Positions 12,151-25,393 are shown, numbered from the stretch's first letter. The stretch: 64,000 nt of DNA from Mercurialis annua (GCF_937616625.2 NC_065577.1:29215501-29279500), one strand, 5' to 3'. Numbers and translations are program-made. Notes: generated by a model not told the origin, from the sequence alone.

Positions 12151-15100
12151 TTAAAGAGCTTGCAATACTCGGCAACGATATTCTCCAAGGGCCCATATGG
12201 GAAATATATTTCGATATGCAGAATAGCTGATCATACAATTCTTGTTGAAAACTCCCATGATCTCCTATTATTAATTATACAACTTATTACCAAACTAATG
12301 TATAAGTCTATAATCAATTTAACTAAAATCCCAATGGAAAATGCAGATGTATAACGATCATGATTTCTGATGATGTTTTCATAGAATTTAAACCTTTTTT
12401 GTATGAAAAAATCTGTAAAGTTTCATCAATTGAGTGTTTTTTAACTGAAAAGATAATTTATTTTTTCCAGATAAAATCCAATAAGATATACTCCCCACGT
12501 CTCAATACAATTGCCGACTTTCTTCTTTTTTTCCCAAAAAAAATTATTTTTCTAGTAAATTACAATCTTTAAAAATAATCTTTCTACATTGCCCTTATTT
12601 GAAGTCTACTGTTTATTGTCATTATTCCACGGAAGTGGATTAGTTATTTAATAAGGGTATAAAAGGAGAAATGAAGATAAAATTGTAAAAATGTAGAATA
12701 TTAATTATGCCTTCTTAAACTATATGAAAATGGCAAAGTGAACAATTGTATTGGGATGGAGAGTGTATATGGTAGTCAGATAATGTCTATATGCAGCAGC
12801 TTGGTAAAAACAGAAAGCTCATTTACCTGTTGGGGAAAATCTCCATTCTCCATTTGAGAATTTATCAGTATCCTTGCTGCACGGTGCAGTGGCGTTGCAT
12901 CTCTCTCAACCTTCATAAATCACGAAAAAAATATGAATAACTAATTGTCTCTCAACAGTAAAAAGAGGTAAAATTAGTTGCATTAAGTCATTAACATTAA
13001 ACACCTAACCTAACTCTGATGTAATTCATTCAATTTCTAAAGTTATGCATATCTCGAAAACAAAATGCTGTATTGGTGGAGCATATACCTGCCCAGCATC
13101 AATGAGTGCTAACATAGCCCATCCAGTATTAACTATGTGTGGTCTATCGTCTTCAAGATTTGCGTAGACCTTCTCAGAAAGACATTAAAATGACCGCACG
13201 TTTCGTAGAAGTATGAAAGTGATCACTCAAAAAAAATTAGGTGAAAATCATAGAATATCTGATTGAAATATGAAGGATGATCATACCTTGTTTTGACATG
13301 ATAGGTAACTCTCTCCCCAGCCACCGGTGGAGAGCTCTTTTGACAACAAATAGTCGCAAGCTTTACGAATGCTGTAAGAACTATTGTATGTCCTACCAGC
13401 AGCAATCAAACCCTTTATCCCAAACCACCCAGCATAAGTGAAGCAAACTCCCCAGGATCCATACCTTTCAATAGAAGCTAGAAAACTCAATCACCTCCAA
13501 GAAAAACTTGACCAGAACCACACATACGAGAATAACATGCATAAGCCTACCATGAACCATCTTTTGCTTGAATCTCTTCAATGAACTTTGCAGCTTTGAA
13601 AATGCAATTATCTATTTCTTCTCGCCTATGACCAGGGTACAATTTCTTGAATGATGTCAAAGCTTGGATTGCTGCCGATGTACATTCTACATATCTAAGT
13701 CATAAATCTAATTTAACTTCATCATAATATTTCGTGAAGTCGCTAAAGTAACTTATAAAACAAATATGAAGATGGAGCTGAGTTGAAATCTTACGGATAA
13801 TCAATGACAATGTCACCAAACGTTTCAACAGGATTGATTAGCTGAAATAGACCAAAAACAATAATTAAAAAGAATTATAGCCAAAATTTCAGCAAGAAGA
13901 AGCTAATCATGCATGTATGGATGAAAAAATAACATGTCACATAATGGGTGCCTTTTCCTTTTCTAAAAATAAGGGTAGATTTTTTTTAGACTTAATTTAT
14001 CGTGGTCAAAACTGCGATACTCTAATGAGAAAGAGTGTCATTGTTATAACCTGTGACAGATGCAATCAGAAGACATATTTAACTGGGTTCGGCTCATCTT
14101 ACAGAATTACCATCATAATGTTGTTTGCTGTCTACTGAAGATAAATCAACCAACACCTTATTATATGAAAAGATAACATATGGTCATAAAAAAAACATAA
14201 ATTTTGGGTTCTGGATGAGTATTAACAACAATTTGAGTTTCCATTGTTGCACATACCACGTAGAGACTTAGAGAAGCACAAAGAATGGGGATTCAGTCGC
14301 ACATGATGTTTTTCACATGCAGCACAACCAATTAATTGAAATCAGCATTCAACATCAAATATAAATGATAAGGTAAGTGCTTTGATTATGCAAAGGGATA
14401 AAACATAAAATTAGTTACCTCCAACCATCGGTAGGACCTTGTCAATTCATATGTTGCAAAGCCGCCATCAGCATTCTGCAATGGTTCCAATATAGAACAT
14501 CCTTGGAATAAATAAAAGTCTCTAGATACCAGAATTTAAAAAGATGGAATGTAAGCTCCTTTTGACTTGAAGATGCAATGTCTATTAAAATGAAGTGTCC
14601 AATTCGTAGAATTAAGACTGAAATGCAAATAAATGCCATTAATATCTAATATTAAAATATTTTAAAAAATAATATTTAATATTAAAAGATCTGCCAGTGC
14701 CATAAGCAAGCATTCGCTTTAACCAGGTTTGCAATATTTTGTATATCCCGTATTTCAAAAAATATTATTTAATATTAAAAGATATTCCAGTGCCATAAGC
14801 AAGCATTCGCTTTAACCAGGTTTGCAAGATTTTGTGTATCCCGCTTTCATCCAAGTAACATACAGAAAGAAAAGAAAAAAAAACGGATTATCTCGGTAAT
14901 AACATCGCTGTGACTGAGCATTAGCCTGATTTTCATATTCTTACTATCATTCAACTCTTGTATACAATACTTTTATCTTAAGTTAAGGAAAGGTGTGGGA
15001 AGGGATAGGAGCATCAATCTGTAGCTAATTATGTTAATCGCAGGTTTCTTCTCCAAGCTTTTGCTTTGCTTGAAGCACCAAACCCCACTCTCCTTATATT

Positions 15101-18100
15101 TGAGTAATGTTTGCTCCAACATATAGTCAAGTGCACCATGACACTCACATCCGTAACCTCAATAATGTATTTGTAGGACTAATATATCAGATTTAGTGTC
15201 AGTGATAACCTACTCTTACCTGTAGGGAAATGATAACATTTACAGCATCATACATCTGCTTTGCGCATAATGGTTTCCCAACTATTTCCTCTGGAAGTTT
15301 TGCCAACAATACCACAGCCTGTAAATGAAACAAATAAAAAAACGGTTCCAATAGAATATATTTCTCAACACATTTAGTAATATTTAACCTTTAACACTTC
15401 CGCAGTGCAGTCCGAAATGGGCCATCCATGATCTGCAGTCGAGAATGGCCAAGCACCTTTAGAAATGTGGCGATACCAGTAATTCAGATCTCCAGGACAA
15501 TCCTCTAGCACCTTTTATAGAAGTACAATGAGCTTCGTATGGAGGAAAATTAATTTTACGTCTGGTAGTATGATCTCTGCAAATAAGTACCTGCGAATTT
15601 TTTATAAACTCGTGTGCTTTTCTTAAGGTTGGACCATATTCTTGACCAAGGTCAGTAGAAATGATTGCTTGAACAGCAAAAGTAGTATCCCATGCTTGAC
15701 TTCCATTATAACCCTGCAAATATCAGTTCTATTTGTCAGTTATTATCTCCTGTGCCAATGTGCCACTTAACGGTGACATCTATTGAGACAATCCAAAGAG
15801 GCAGGGGAGACTAGTATTAATAAATTACCACTCACGTAATGTCGTAATGATACACAAAACACCTGCATTTTCATGCCGTCTTCAGCAATCCATAAATAAT
15901 CATACAGCCTTCCAAGATGCAGTTTAAATGCTTCAGAGAGTGGATCTTCAACCCAACAACAAAGCATATTCAACACCTGCATAAATACATTATAAGCAAC
16001 CATGAGAAACCATAAAGTTATACGAAGTCCAAAGACCAAGAGAATCAGGAAAGAACTAAAGCAGCCATGCAGGTGGCATTAGAAACAAATGATTGAATAC
16101 GCTTCCATTATTTTGAAAGAAAACAAAAGGCAGAGAATCATCATAGTTTCTTCTGGTATATACGTACCTTGTTGACAGGCCCTATGCAAAGGTACCGAGT
16201 GTTCTCATCTTCATAATGAATATGCTGCATTACAGTATTCAAAGCCTTCTCCCTCAACTTTTTAGCAGGCCACCATTTGAAAATAGGCTCATATGCATAG
16301 TGAAGAGATGCCCATAGAATATCCTGAACTAGGGGATGTGGATAATATAGGTCTTCCTACCAAAATTAGCAGAAGTCACATATCAACATGAAATAAAAGA
16401 GCTCAGAGTTGACAAAAGTTAGAGAAAAAGCTTCCTGGGTGTTTAAATAGAGCAGTTCTGACATGACATAAGAATATAAAAAACACATAATACATAATGT
16501 TGGAGCACAAATCTTAAGCAAACAACTTAGATCCTTACCAACCTTTGCACATGTATTCCGAGCTGTGTTCCAATCTATTTCATGGTAAGGAACTGTATAC
16601 AACTCTTTTCTCAAAGATATAATTGTTGGTGTAATAGGGCCAACAAACCTCTTCCCATATAGATATGACATGGGTAAATACACCATTCGACAATGGCACC
16701 ACATCCTTCTTGTGGTGAGAAACATTAGCAATATTAGCAATGATCACTATATGAAACATTCAACAACACATTGCATCACAATCAACTGAAAAGGCAAAAT
16801 TTGCTTGATATTCTAACTTCGCGGAACTTTTGATATTCCAACATGTCCATTAATAAAATCATGAACTTCAACTAGATAGGCCTGCTTGAAAAACAAGAAT
16901 GAATTTGTTGTGCTTGACAAAAGAAAACAGGCAGGATAAGTAAATATCATAATACTTCTAGCTAATTAACACACCTGGATGTACTGGGAGAAGGTAAGGA
17001 CATATCCATACTTCAGGTGGTAGTGGATTATTCCCAGACCACTCATATACCCCGAGCACCTAAGGCAAAGAAAGAATTGAATGTGTTAGAAGGACGGTAA
17101 TCTTTTCTTTTGTCTTCAAAGGAGGACTCAACAGAAGTAGAGAGAGCACCGTAAGCCACATTTTCCCCCAAGAAGTAATAGCAGTAGCACCACCATGATC
17201 CAAGATCCAGGTGCGAGCCATTTCCATCTCCCCACTGTCAGCAAGTTGACCAAGCAACCGCAAGGTAATGTAGTTAAGAACAGTACCAAACATGGTACTA
17301 GGGCCCTCAATATGAAGACCCCAACCCCCATCTCTATTCTGCAAAACCCTGGCATATTTAGTGAACGGGAAGCCAATTTGCATTCGAAATATACTAAAAG
17401 TTAAGATATAAAGATAAATTTGCATGATATATACCTGGTGGTTGTATAAATATCTGCACATTTCAAATTGATGTTGTATAGACAAAACAGTATTAAGAAC
17501 TCCAGTGATGGCCAGAGTGATGACCTGTTATAGAGTAATAATGAGTATGTGAATTGGATAAAGAAATAACTGGCGGAATAGCACGAAATAGAATTAACAT
17601 ACGAGACCAGGAAGTAAAAACAAAGGGCCGCCATAGTCGCCCGGCCAATGACCATCCCGGGACTGAAGAGTCGAATAAAAATGAAGAGCTCTTCTTAAGG
17701 TAGTTGTGACAGCCTCCTCTGTCACTTCCCCATCCACTTTCACTTGGGGCGGCAATTCATTCAAACTGTAACCGCTCTGGTTTTCCTTCGCAAACTGCAA
17801 TATATAAATTCCAAATTTAAGAAGATACATTACATTTTTTCCTAAATACACAATGCATTATAATTAAACTAAATTAATAAAACTAAATTAAAAAATTACT
17901 AAACCTGAATTCTGAGGAGAAGATCGGAGCTATGCTTCTGATTGAACCGATTCTGGCTGAATTGAGAGCGAGCATTTTCCAGAAGAGTAAGCTCATCTGA
18001 ATTAGTCTCAGCCTCATCATCTCCGCAAAACTCCCAGACTTGACGGCCGGCGTGATTGTTGACAGTCCTTAACCCTAAGGATGAAGCTTCACTGTGACTG

Positions 18101-18135
18101 TTGACAGTGTCTTCTCCGATCTTCAGCCTCCACAT
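12151..18135 (-). CDS. CAS: Cycloartenol-synthase-like oxidosqualene cyclase
   Basis: Predicted to convert 2,3-oxidosqualene to cycloartenol, the plant sterol precursor, at the ER. Eighteen exons (minus strand): 18135-17905, 17794-17603, 17524-17435, 17338-17150, 17059-16975, about 16709-16543, 16356-16168, 15976-15863, 15713-15591, 15511-15389, 15318-15220, 14475-14419, 13841-13795, 13694-13551, 13464-13287, 13169-13089, 12910-12827, 12264-12151. The conceptual protein is about 768 aa, slightly longer than the usual 757-760 because of an extended N terminus after MWRLKIGED. Cycloartenol synthase marks are present: MWCHCR (about 265-270), GYNGSQ with Tyr421, [11 protein letters not shown] with His488, Ile492 and catalytic Asp494. 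These correspond to Tyr410, His477, Ile481 and Asp483 of Arabidopsis CAS1. One junction is odd: intron 5 would have to end in AA before GAAGGATG (16711-16710) to keep frame. The C-terminal ...[10 protein letters not shown]... has Ser where Thr-Tyr-Ala-Ala is usual. All other splice sites are GT-AG and in phase. Confidence 0.92.
12491..12765. mobile_element. Stowaway-type MITE in the last intron of the cycloartenol-synthase-like gene
   Basis: The ends CTCCCCACGTCTCAATACAA and TTGTATTGGGATGGAGAGTG are inverted repeats of the Stowaway type (consensus start CTCCCTCCG). They are flanked by TA at 12489-12490 and 12766-12767. It is 275 bp long, non-coding, and lies within the 562-bp intron between the last two exons. 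Confidence 0.85.
14671..14843. repeat. 93-bp-period tandem duplication in intron 11 of the cycloartenol-synthase-like gene
   Basis: The phrase from AATATTAAAAGAT through CCAGTGCCATAAGCAAGC and GTTTGCAA to ATCCCG occurs at 14671-14750 and again at 14764-14843, with only a few differences. It does not touch coding sequence. Confidence 0.9.
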
Positions 18136-18631
18136 TTTGTTCTCTGGTCAAACTTAACCTCGACAGATCAACTGTAGTATAAATAGATTAAATTAATGAG
18201 TATATGGTGAGTTTTTGGCAGTTTATTGATTTGTTTAGTACGGCATTGTCTCTAGTTTTGGATTCTTGCAGATAAAATACAAGATCAAATTGAAAAAAAA
18301 TCAATCAGATCTTAATTAGAATCGAAATTGTAATTTCTCCGCCATTGCTAGCAAACAACAATAGTTTTACCGGTGCATTCATATAGAATATTTTTTTAAG
18401 TTAGGCTTGAACTTCAAACTTTAGAAGAGGATCCCATGCCCCAACTACTGATTTTACCAGAAAAAATAAGCTTACATCAAAATTCAAATTCAAACCTAAA
18501 TTAATGTTTGGCCTGTCTCCAATTATTAATGGCTCTCCTAGGCTCCTAGCTGAGGAAAATTTGGCTCCCCTAGTACGAAAATTTGGCTCCCCTAGTACAG
18601 GAGTAATTAAAAGACGAAAAGTACTTTTATA
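18136..18631. other. Upstream region of the cycloartenol-synthase-like gene
   Basis: Expected to hold its promoter and 5' UTR, but no convincing minus-strand TATA box was found. A tRNA-like relic may lie on the minus strand near 18390-18470. A 22-bp unit (AAAATTTGGCTCCCCTAGTA plus 2 nt) is repeated in tandem at 18556-18598. Confidence 0.5.
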
Positions 18632-18902
18632 CTCCCTCCGTCCCAATAGAGTTGTTCACTTTGTTTTTATCATAGAATTTAAAAAAAGTAATTATTGTTT
18701 ATGGGTTTTGCAAAATTTTCTTTATTTTTCTTGTCTTACCCTTATTTAATATAGGGTCTACTTGCAAAATACTCATTAGTAGATTTTAAATAGGTGTAAT
18801 ATAGGATTTTGAGTGTAAAAATTAGTTACTTTTTGAAAGTGGATAAAAATTTTGGGACAAAAACTTTTTTTAAAGTGGACAACTCTATTAGGACGGATGG
18901 AA
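18632..18902. mobile_element. Stowaway MITE
   Basis: It begins CTCCCTCCGTCCCAATAGAG, a textbook Stowaway end, and finishes CTCTATTAGGACGGATGGAA. The inverted pairing continues through AGTTGTTCACTTT/AAAGTGGACAACT. TA at 18630-18631 precedes it, and an AT/TA follows. It is about 271 bp, with no coding capacity. Confidence 0.9.
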
Positions 18903-19307
18903 ATATTATTAATAAATATATATAAATTCTTTTTTTTTATATAGAATTCAAAAAAAAAAAATGAATTGCCATCCATCGATTTTTGTCTAGTGATTCAATC
19001 ACTATTTAAAGGGGTACTTACATATAACAAAAATGATAGTCTATGTATAAAAAAAGATTGTCGGAAATAATATTGGTAAAAAAACTAAATGTATTAGTTT
19101 TATTATAAATAATATTTGAAAAATAAAATAGATATATTTTATGAATAAAATATAAATATTGTTTTATGTGAATTAAGAATTTTTTTTAAAAGTTGGATAC
19201 AAATTTTAAAAAAATAATTTAATACTTAAAATTCAACTTATTTGAATATTGGTAGAAAAATCTTTTTTCTAATAAAATTAAGCCAATCTATAAATTATAA
19301 AGATGTA

Positions 19308-19311
<4 letters not shown>

Positions 19312-19377
<66 letters not shown>

Positions 19378-19378
19378 T
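19312..19378. repeat. Compound microsatellite (CT)n(AT)n(AC)n
   Basis: A run of CT units passes into TA units and then CA units, immediately left of the Emigrant-like MITE. Confidence 0.97.
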
Positions 19379-19381
19379 ATA

Positions 19382-19980
19382 CAGTCGACCCTCTAATAGC
19401 TAATATTCAATAAATTAATAATCCTAATAATTAATAGAAAATTGAGAGAACCAACTTCGTTTCACGTTGAATAATTAATAATTCTATTATTTAATAATTA
19501 ATAAAATTTAAAATATATTCTATATAAATATTAATTATCAGAGAGATTTTTTTAAAGAAATATATAACAACTGATGATTTATTTGAGGTAATACGACTTT
19601 AATTCATAAAGTGGCTGAAATAGCTTATAACTTTTTTATTCGTTTGAAAAATTTTAATGAAAGTTATTAGATAAACAAGTCAAAATAAGTGAAGCATCAT
19701 TAGTATAAAAATATATTAAAAATTATTTTACTTTATGAATGCAACTTCTTGATAATTATTTTTTAGTTCGATATCGAATTGAATATAAAATTATTATTTT
19801 TAAATTGAGTGATTGTAAAGTGTATTTAGTTAGTTTTCTTATAATATAGTATTAATATTAGGTCTATTAATGTAGATTCTTTAAAATATCTTTTATATCT
19901 TTTATAATTTTTTTTATACAAATTTAATAATTAATAAGTTTTTGATCCACCATGTGTATTAATTATTAAAGGGTCGACTG
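19382..19980. mobile_element. Emigrant/pogo-like MITE, copy A
   Basis: The terminal inverted repeats CAGTCGACCCTCTAATAG and TTATTAAAGGGTCGACTG are flanked by TA duplications (19380-19381, 19981-19982). It is 599 bp long and AT-rich, with no open frame. The end sequence resembles plant Emigrant/Lemi-type pogo MITEs, which also duplicate TA. A sister copy in opposite orientation is at 40432-41063: the internal CATTAATAGACCTAATATTA block of that copy is the reverse complement of 19856-19875 here. Confidence 0.9.
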
Positions 19981-20310
19981 TATATAAAAGCACGGATGAG
20001 AGGACAGGCAAATTTACTGAATAATCCTTTTCAGTTTACTACTAAATAAAGGTTTTATAGTCATTAACTAATTAGTTATTTAATTAATCACTATTGTAAT
20101 TACCTAATTTAAATAGGTAGCTAAATTATCTCCAATTTATTTTTTAATATATAAAAAACAACTAAATTGTCTCCAAATTAGTAAAAATACTTATCTTTTA
20201 GTTTGATTGAATTACAAAATTAAAATATTGTATTTGGTCAATATATTATTATTTAAATTTCTATTTTAATATTTTAAAGATATTATTTATAAAATTAAAT
20301 TAATTATTTA

Positions 20311-20510
20311 GGATTGGGATTCCCTCAAGTTCATTTTCAACTTGAGAGGGTCATGTTCACGATCTACACCGTTCATTACAAAATGAACGGTGTAGATCAA
20401 AAAAGCACAATTTTAATCAAATTAATCTACACCGTTCATTTTATAATGAACGGTGTAGATCGTGAACATGACCCCCTCAAGTTCAAATGAACTTGTGGGA
20501 ATCCCAATCC
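20311..20510. mobile_element. Mutator-like MITE forming a near-perfect hairpin
   Basis: The ends GGATTGGGATTCCC and GGGAATCCCAATCC are perfect inverted repeats, flanked by an exact 9-bp duplication AATTATTTA (20302-20310 and 20511-20519). Nine-bp duplications are typical of Mutator-like elements. The arms pair along most of the 200 bp. In addition each half holds its own smaller palindrome, so the 16-mer ATCTACACCGTTCATT or its complement occurs four times. Confidence 0.93.
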
Positions 20511-20572
20511 AATTATTTAATATGTTCATTGACGAGGTACGTTACGAGCCACGTGCATAGCACATAATGCGA

Positions 20573-20626
<54 letters not shown>
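20573..20626. repeat. (AT)n(GT)n microsatellite
   Basis: About 11 AT units followed by about 15 GT units. Confidence 0.97.
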
Positions 20627-20639
20627 TTGTGTGTGTTTC

Positions 20640-23600
20640 CTCTAGCTCGAAAACTCTTTAATTATATTAGAACGATTCAATGTTGAAAGCTTTAAATTTT
20701 CAAATTAGATGAATTTTACCAGCAATTTCAAATAATATATTCCAAGAAAATTTTGTAAAACGTTGGTCGTCATTATGAGAGACAATTAACAGTCTACTAA
20801 CATCACCAAATTAATAAAAATTGAAAAGTCAATATTTGGCTGAAGGAAATTTAGAAATTAATTTGTATCCCGAAACATTAAAATGATTAAAACTAAACAA
20901 AATTTATAAACCAACACAAAATGACTTATTAAGAATTTTAAATAAGTGAAAATGTTAAAGATACTTAAAGCTTATACATACTTGATACTCCCTTTATATT
21001 TATAAAAGAAATAAAAATTTCCATTTAATTCAACATTTTTTAAATCAACTTTGTACGTAATAATATTTTAATTATTATCACCTTCATAAAAATATTATTT
21101 CTGTTTAACAACCATTACTAACCACTTGTGTGTTGAAAATATACCAAACATTTCAATTTGACTAATTCTACAAGGTACTAGTTGATAGATAAACTTCAAA
21201 CAAAATGACTTTGTGTTTTATTATTGCTAAAATGTCAAAAAAAATTAATTATAAAATGTCAATTTTGATATACAGCAATCACACTAGTCATTCTTTGAAT
21301 TTCTATCATGTAATATAATATGATTTCAAATATCTATATATATATATAGTATAAAAGTGAACCCTTTTTGGGTTCACTTTTTGGGTTCACTTTGAGTAAA
21401 AACCATGTTTCAAATATCTATATATATAGTATAAAAGTGAATCATATATTTTTCTTTTTGCCCTATTTAAGTAATTGTCTCATGTATTCTTTAGAAAAGC
21501 TCACTTTCCTTCATTTAATATCAAGAAAACCAATGCGTGATGACCTTTTTATATAGTTTTGTCCTTACATGAACCCTTTAGGTTCTTTTACAAAACAATC
21601 CTCACAATATAATAATAATATTAGAAATATTGTTATAGACAAAATTACATGATATCTATTTATGTAAATTCATCAACAATGCCATATGAATGTCCCAATT
21701 TTTCTATTAAATTACAGAAAGACCAGCTACAAATGGGCCCTATTTAAGGAAAGGCCATAATCATAGAATTAATCACAAAATTAACAATCAACAATACTGC
21801 CATTTTTTCATTAGCTAAATATTTCTCTATTAGGAACCATAGTTTTAGGTGTTCAAAAAGATTTCAATTTTTCTATTTACAAAATACTAACTCTTTAATA
21901 TTAGTATCTTTTTAGAATAATAATTTTAAAATGTTTTTTATATTATTAATCCTTATTGTTAATTTTATGTATTTTTTAATTTAAAAGACAATTTTATTTT
22001 TAAAATTATCAAAACTAAAAATGCAAAATTAATCTTTAGTTTTAGTTTTATATCCAAAAATTCTTATTTTCTCATATTTTTTCATAAAAATTTAATGTAT
22101 TAGTTTATTAAAAACATTTTCTACTAAAGTCGGTTTTTCATGTGTTATGAATTATAAAATTTATCTTTTAAAATTTAAAAAACATGTAACGATATAATAA
22201 ATTTTATTTCCAAATAATCCTTAATTCTTAACTTAGTGTACAAGTTTATCCTTAAATTTGATGTTCAAGTTTATAAAATAAAATTATTATATAGCAAAAA
22301 AAACATATTATATATGTAATATTTGACGACAAATTATTTTATATTTTTTATTATCTATTCAATATATTTCACTCTTTTTATTTATATCCGCATTTTTTGA
22401 TCTCTTTCTCTCTCTTTTGAATTTTAATTGTTTATAATATAAATATTCATGTCTACTAAAACAAATCATGGAATGAATAAAATTTTAAAAATTGTATTTG
22501 TTCAAGGGTTGGTTTTTGTTTTTTTATTTTTGGTTATTTTTTTTTAAATTCAGTTCAATTAATGTTCAATTTAAATCTAAGCATGTGTGCAATATATGCT
22601 AAACTTAACAATGATGCGCATGAATATGGATTAAAAAAGTAAATTTTATTTTAATACTCATACCTTTTTTATGGTTTATTAATAATTTTATTTTTCCAGT
22701 TCCTTTTTTATTTGTTTAACTCAAATCGGGTCATATTCAATATGATTAAAAAAAACTATGAGGTTTTGAATTAGACTGTTCTTTTTCTTCAAAAAATCAT
22801 CTATAATCTTCATCATATTTTATTTTTTTTATTTATTTTTTTATATTTTATTTCCAATTTTTTATCATAATTTTGTTCGGTTTGTTTGGTTAAACCACAC
22901 TAAAAAGGCAGATTTCAGAGATTATATATGTTTTATTTGGTAGTCTTTTCATTTATATTTCATTTTGGCCTTTTGTTCTTTTTGAGTTTATTTATTTATT
23001 TCAGTTGTGTTTTTTTTAAAATATTTTTCTCAATTTTTTGTGTTTGTATAGCATGAGTTTAATTAATAAAGATGGACCAACAAAATAAAATCTTGAATAA
23101 AAAAATAAACTTTTTAAATATTATTGAAAAGTAAAATTTTAAATTTATAAATAACCTGGTTAGTTTTGATTATATAGTACTAATTTTATTAACTTTCTAA
23201 TGTAGTTGGAAATATCGGGTTCATATATAAAAATGATAATCCGGTGTCATTAGAATTGATATTACGATGATCTGAATGTGGAGTTCGTATTAAATAATTA
23301 GTCGCATTAATGAGGAAAAAAAGATATTTTCATCTAAATATATCAATTATACAAAAATTATTTAATTGCATTTAATATTTATATTTATCTACTTTACTAT
23401 TATACAATACTTAATTAGTGTTATATATTATTCATTTATTTAATTCAAATTTTTATTTGTTAATTTGTTTCAATAAAAAATTAAAATTCCGATGCGAAGC
23501 AAGAGTCTTTTACTAGTATTATATATATATTAAGTTGGCTGGCTAGTGGCTAGAGTTCACGAGCATCCCATATAGGTGAGTCTAAAAGTTTTTCTTTACA

Positions 23601-24870
23601 GTGTTAAACATGGAATGGACGAGACTCTAGAAGTCGATTCATTAATAAAGATTATATCATTCCGGAAAAAAAAAACATGGAATGGCTTAGGTGTCTGTCG
23701 ATTTTAATTTCCATATTTTGAAAATCTTCGTTTCATACGTAAATAACCTTGTTTACGTGTCATAATTTACATAAAATTTAATCCTTGAATATGAATAAAC
23801 TAAAGGATAATACTTTCTTAATATAGAAAGTATTACCATTAGGATGAGATTAGTGACGCATTTTTTTATTTTTAATGTGAGGCGCTAAAAGTATGAATTC
23901 AACTGATGAATGTGAAATACAACTGTGTTTTTTTAATAGTAGTGATAGTAAATTCCAAATGTGGGTATGAAAAGAACACATCAATGATTAGTAATACTGT
24001 AAATTTCTGTAGGAATATAAAAAAATAGTAAATCGAAGCTATGAAACCAATTTTGTCTCTAGGTAATATGGTGGAAAAGGAATCTAATAATCAAACCGAA
24101 GCGAAAAATTTATTTTAATTCAATTTTGAACTAATACAAATTCCAATTAAATTTAAATTTAAATACAAAACGAAATAGAGAGTTAATCTTACAAATAACT
24201 TCAGTTTAATTCGGTTTAAAAGGATTATGATATGAAACAAATTAATTGATTTGATTAAAGAAGAATAAAAATATTATATGACTTTAACCAAATACACATC
24301 AGATGCTGCCTTCCCCGGTTATAATAACGCTAAAGCACAAAAACTTTTACTAATCAAGTTCATATACTTGACAAAAAAATACATTCAAGGTGTAACCAAA
24401 TAATTGGGTACTCGACCAAAATTATTTAATAAATTTATATAGAGACTATATACTATACATCAACATTTTGACCATAACATGTTAGCAGCCTTATATACCA
24501 AAACAATAAAATTACAAAACTAGCTTACCCAATTATTGGGAGAAATTGTTCACAGCAGAATTTTCTTAAGAACTAGCTAATTAAAAATAAATACATAATG
24601 TTTAGGCAGCTCCCAAGCTAATAAAATTCGAAATTACCCTAAACTTTCCAACAATCTAAGTAAACAAGATCAATATTCTATATTTTATATGTGACATCAG
24701 CGACCATTAGAAATCAAGATCAACAGCCCTTGATAAAATTGGACCGTCGTTGGATTCTAGGAATCTATTGTGATACTGTGGAATTATCAAATGTGATTAA
24801 AATATAAAATCATAATTACTATATGAATTAGCTAATTGCAAGATAATACAATCTTGATGTAAGCTAATAT
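20640..24870. other. Gene-free AT-rich intergenic DNA
   Basis: No gene is supported in this 4.2-kb stretch. A short direct duplication of a TTTCAAATATCTATATATAT...AGTATAAAAGTGAA phrase lies at 21325-21440, with a small GGGTTCACTTTTT repeat between the copies. Near 23540-23680 a short block ending in an A run shares the words AACATGGAATGG at 23608 and 23668. It could be a retroposed fragment, but its identity is unknown. Confidence 0.6.
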
Positions 24871-24875
24871 TGACT

Positions 24876-24968
24876 TTAGTTATAAATAAACATATTTATT
24901 TTTTTTGGTACAGAGTCCATGGGGTTTCGTGAACGGGTTTCAACTATGAAACGGCACCTTTTAGCCAT
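24876..24968 (-). CDS. Candidate 30-residue small ORF
   Basis: The ATG at 24968 opens a 30-codon frame ending TAA at 24876. It begins MAKRCRFIVETRSRN and is basic. Upstream on the same strand is a TATA box at 25101-25094. Between them lies a CT-rich leader (24970-25078) like many plant 5' UTRs. No ATG-initiated longer frame is seen. I do not recognise the peptide. It could be a real short peptide, a short upstream frame of a longer non-coding RNA, or chance. Confidence 0.35.
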   Translation of the reverse strand: MAKRCRFIVETRSRNPMDSVPKKINMFIYN

Positions 24969-25093
24969 TTTCTGTACACTTGGTTTAATTTTAGAGAGAG
25001 AAAGTAGAGAGAGAGAGAGAGGGGAGAATTAGAGAAATGGAGAAGAAGAAGAGGAATTTGTAGGGTGTGAAGAAGCATTGAAAGCTTGCTCCG

Positions 25094-25101
25094 TATTTAT
25101 A
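25094..25101 (-). promoter_or_regulatory. TATA box of a candidate small transcript
   Basis: TATAAATA on the minus strand, followed by a CT-rich stretch (TCTTCTTCTTCTCC, then a run of TC units) typical of plant leaders. Upstream, GACACGTTAC contains an ACGT core that often occurs in plant promoters. Confidence 0.45.
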
Positions 25102-25393
25102 GGACCGTGTAACCGGCCAACTCTGTAACGTGTCATCTCTGCTGCTATTATTATTCCTATTCAAATATTTCATTCTGCACTTAACTATACTCATTAGCTA
25201 CTCATTACATTTAATTCATATCTTTATTCTTAATCATTCTACATTATCTAGTTGCACCTGAATAAAATTCCAACCAATTGTTTATTGCTCACATTACACA
25301 ACAAACCGCTAGATAGTGAATTTAATTTTTCCATTCATGAATTTTCCTCTGCAATTATAAAAAAGAATATTGCACTTCAACTTTTAATTTATT

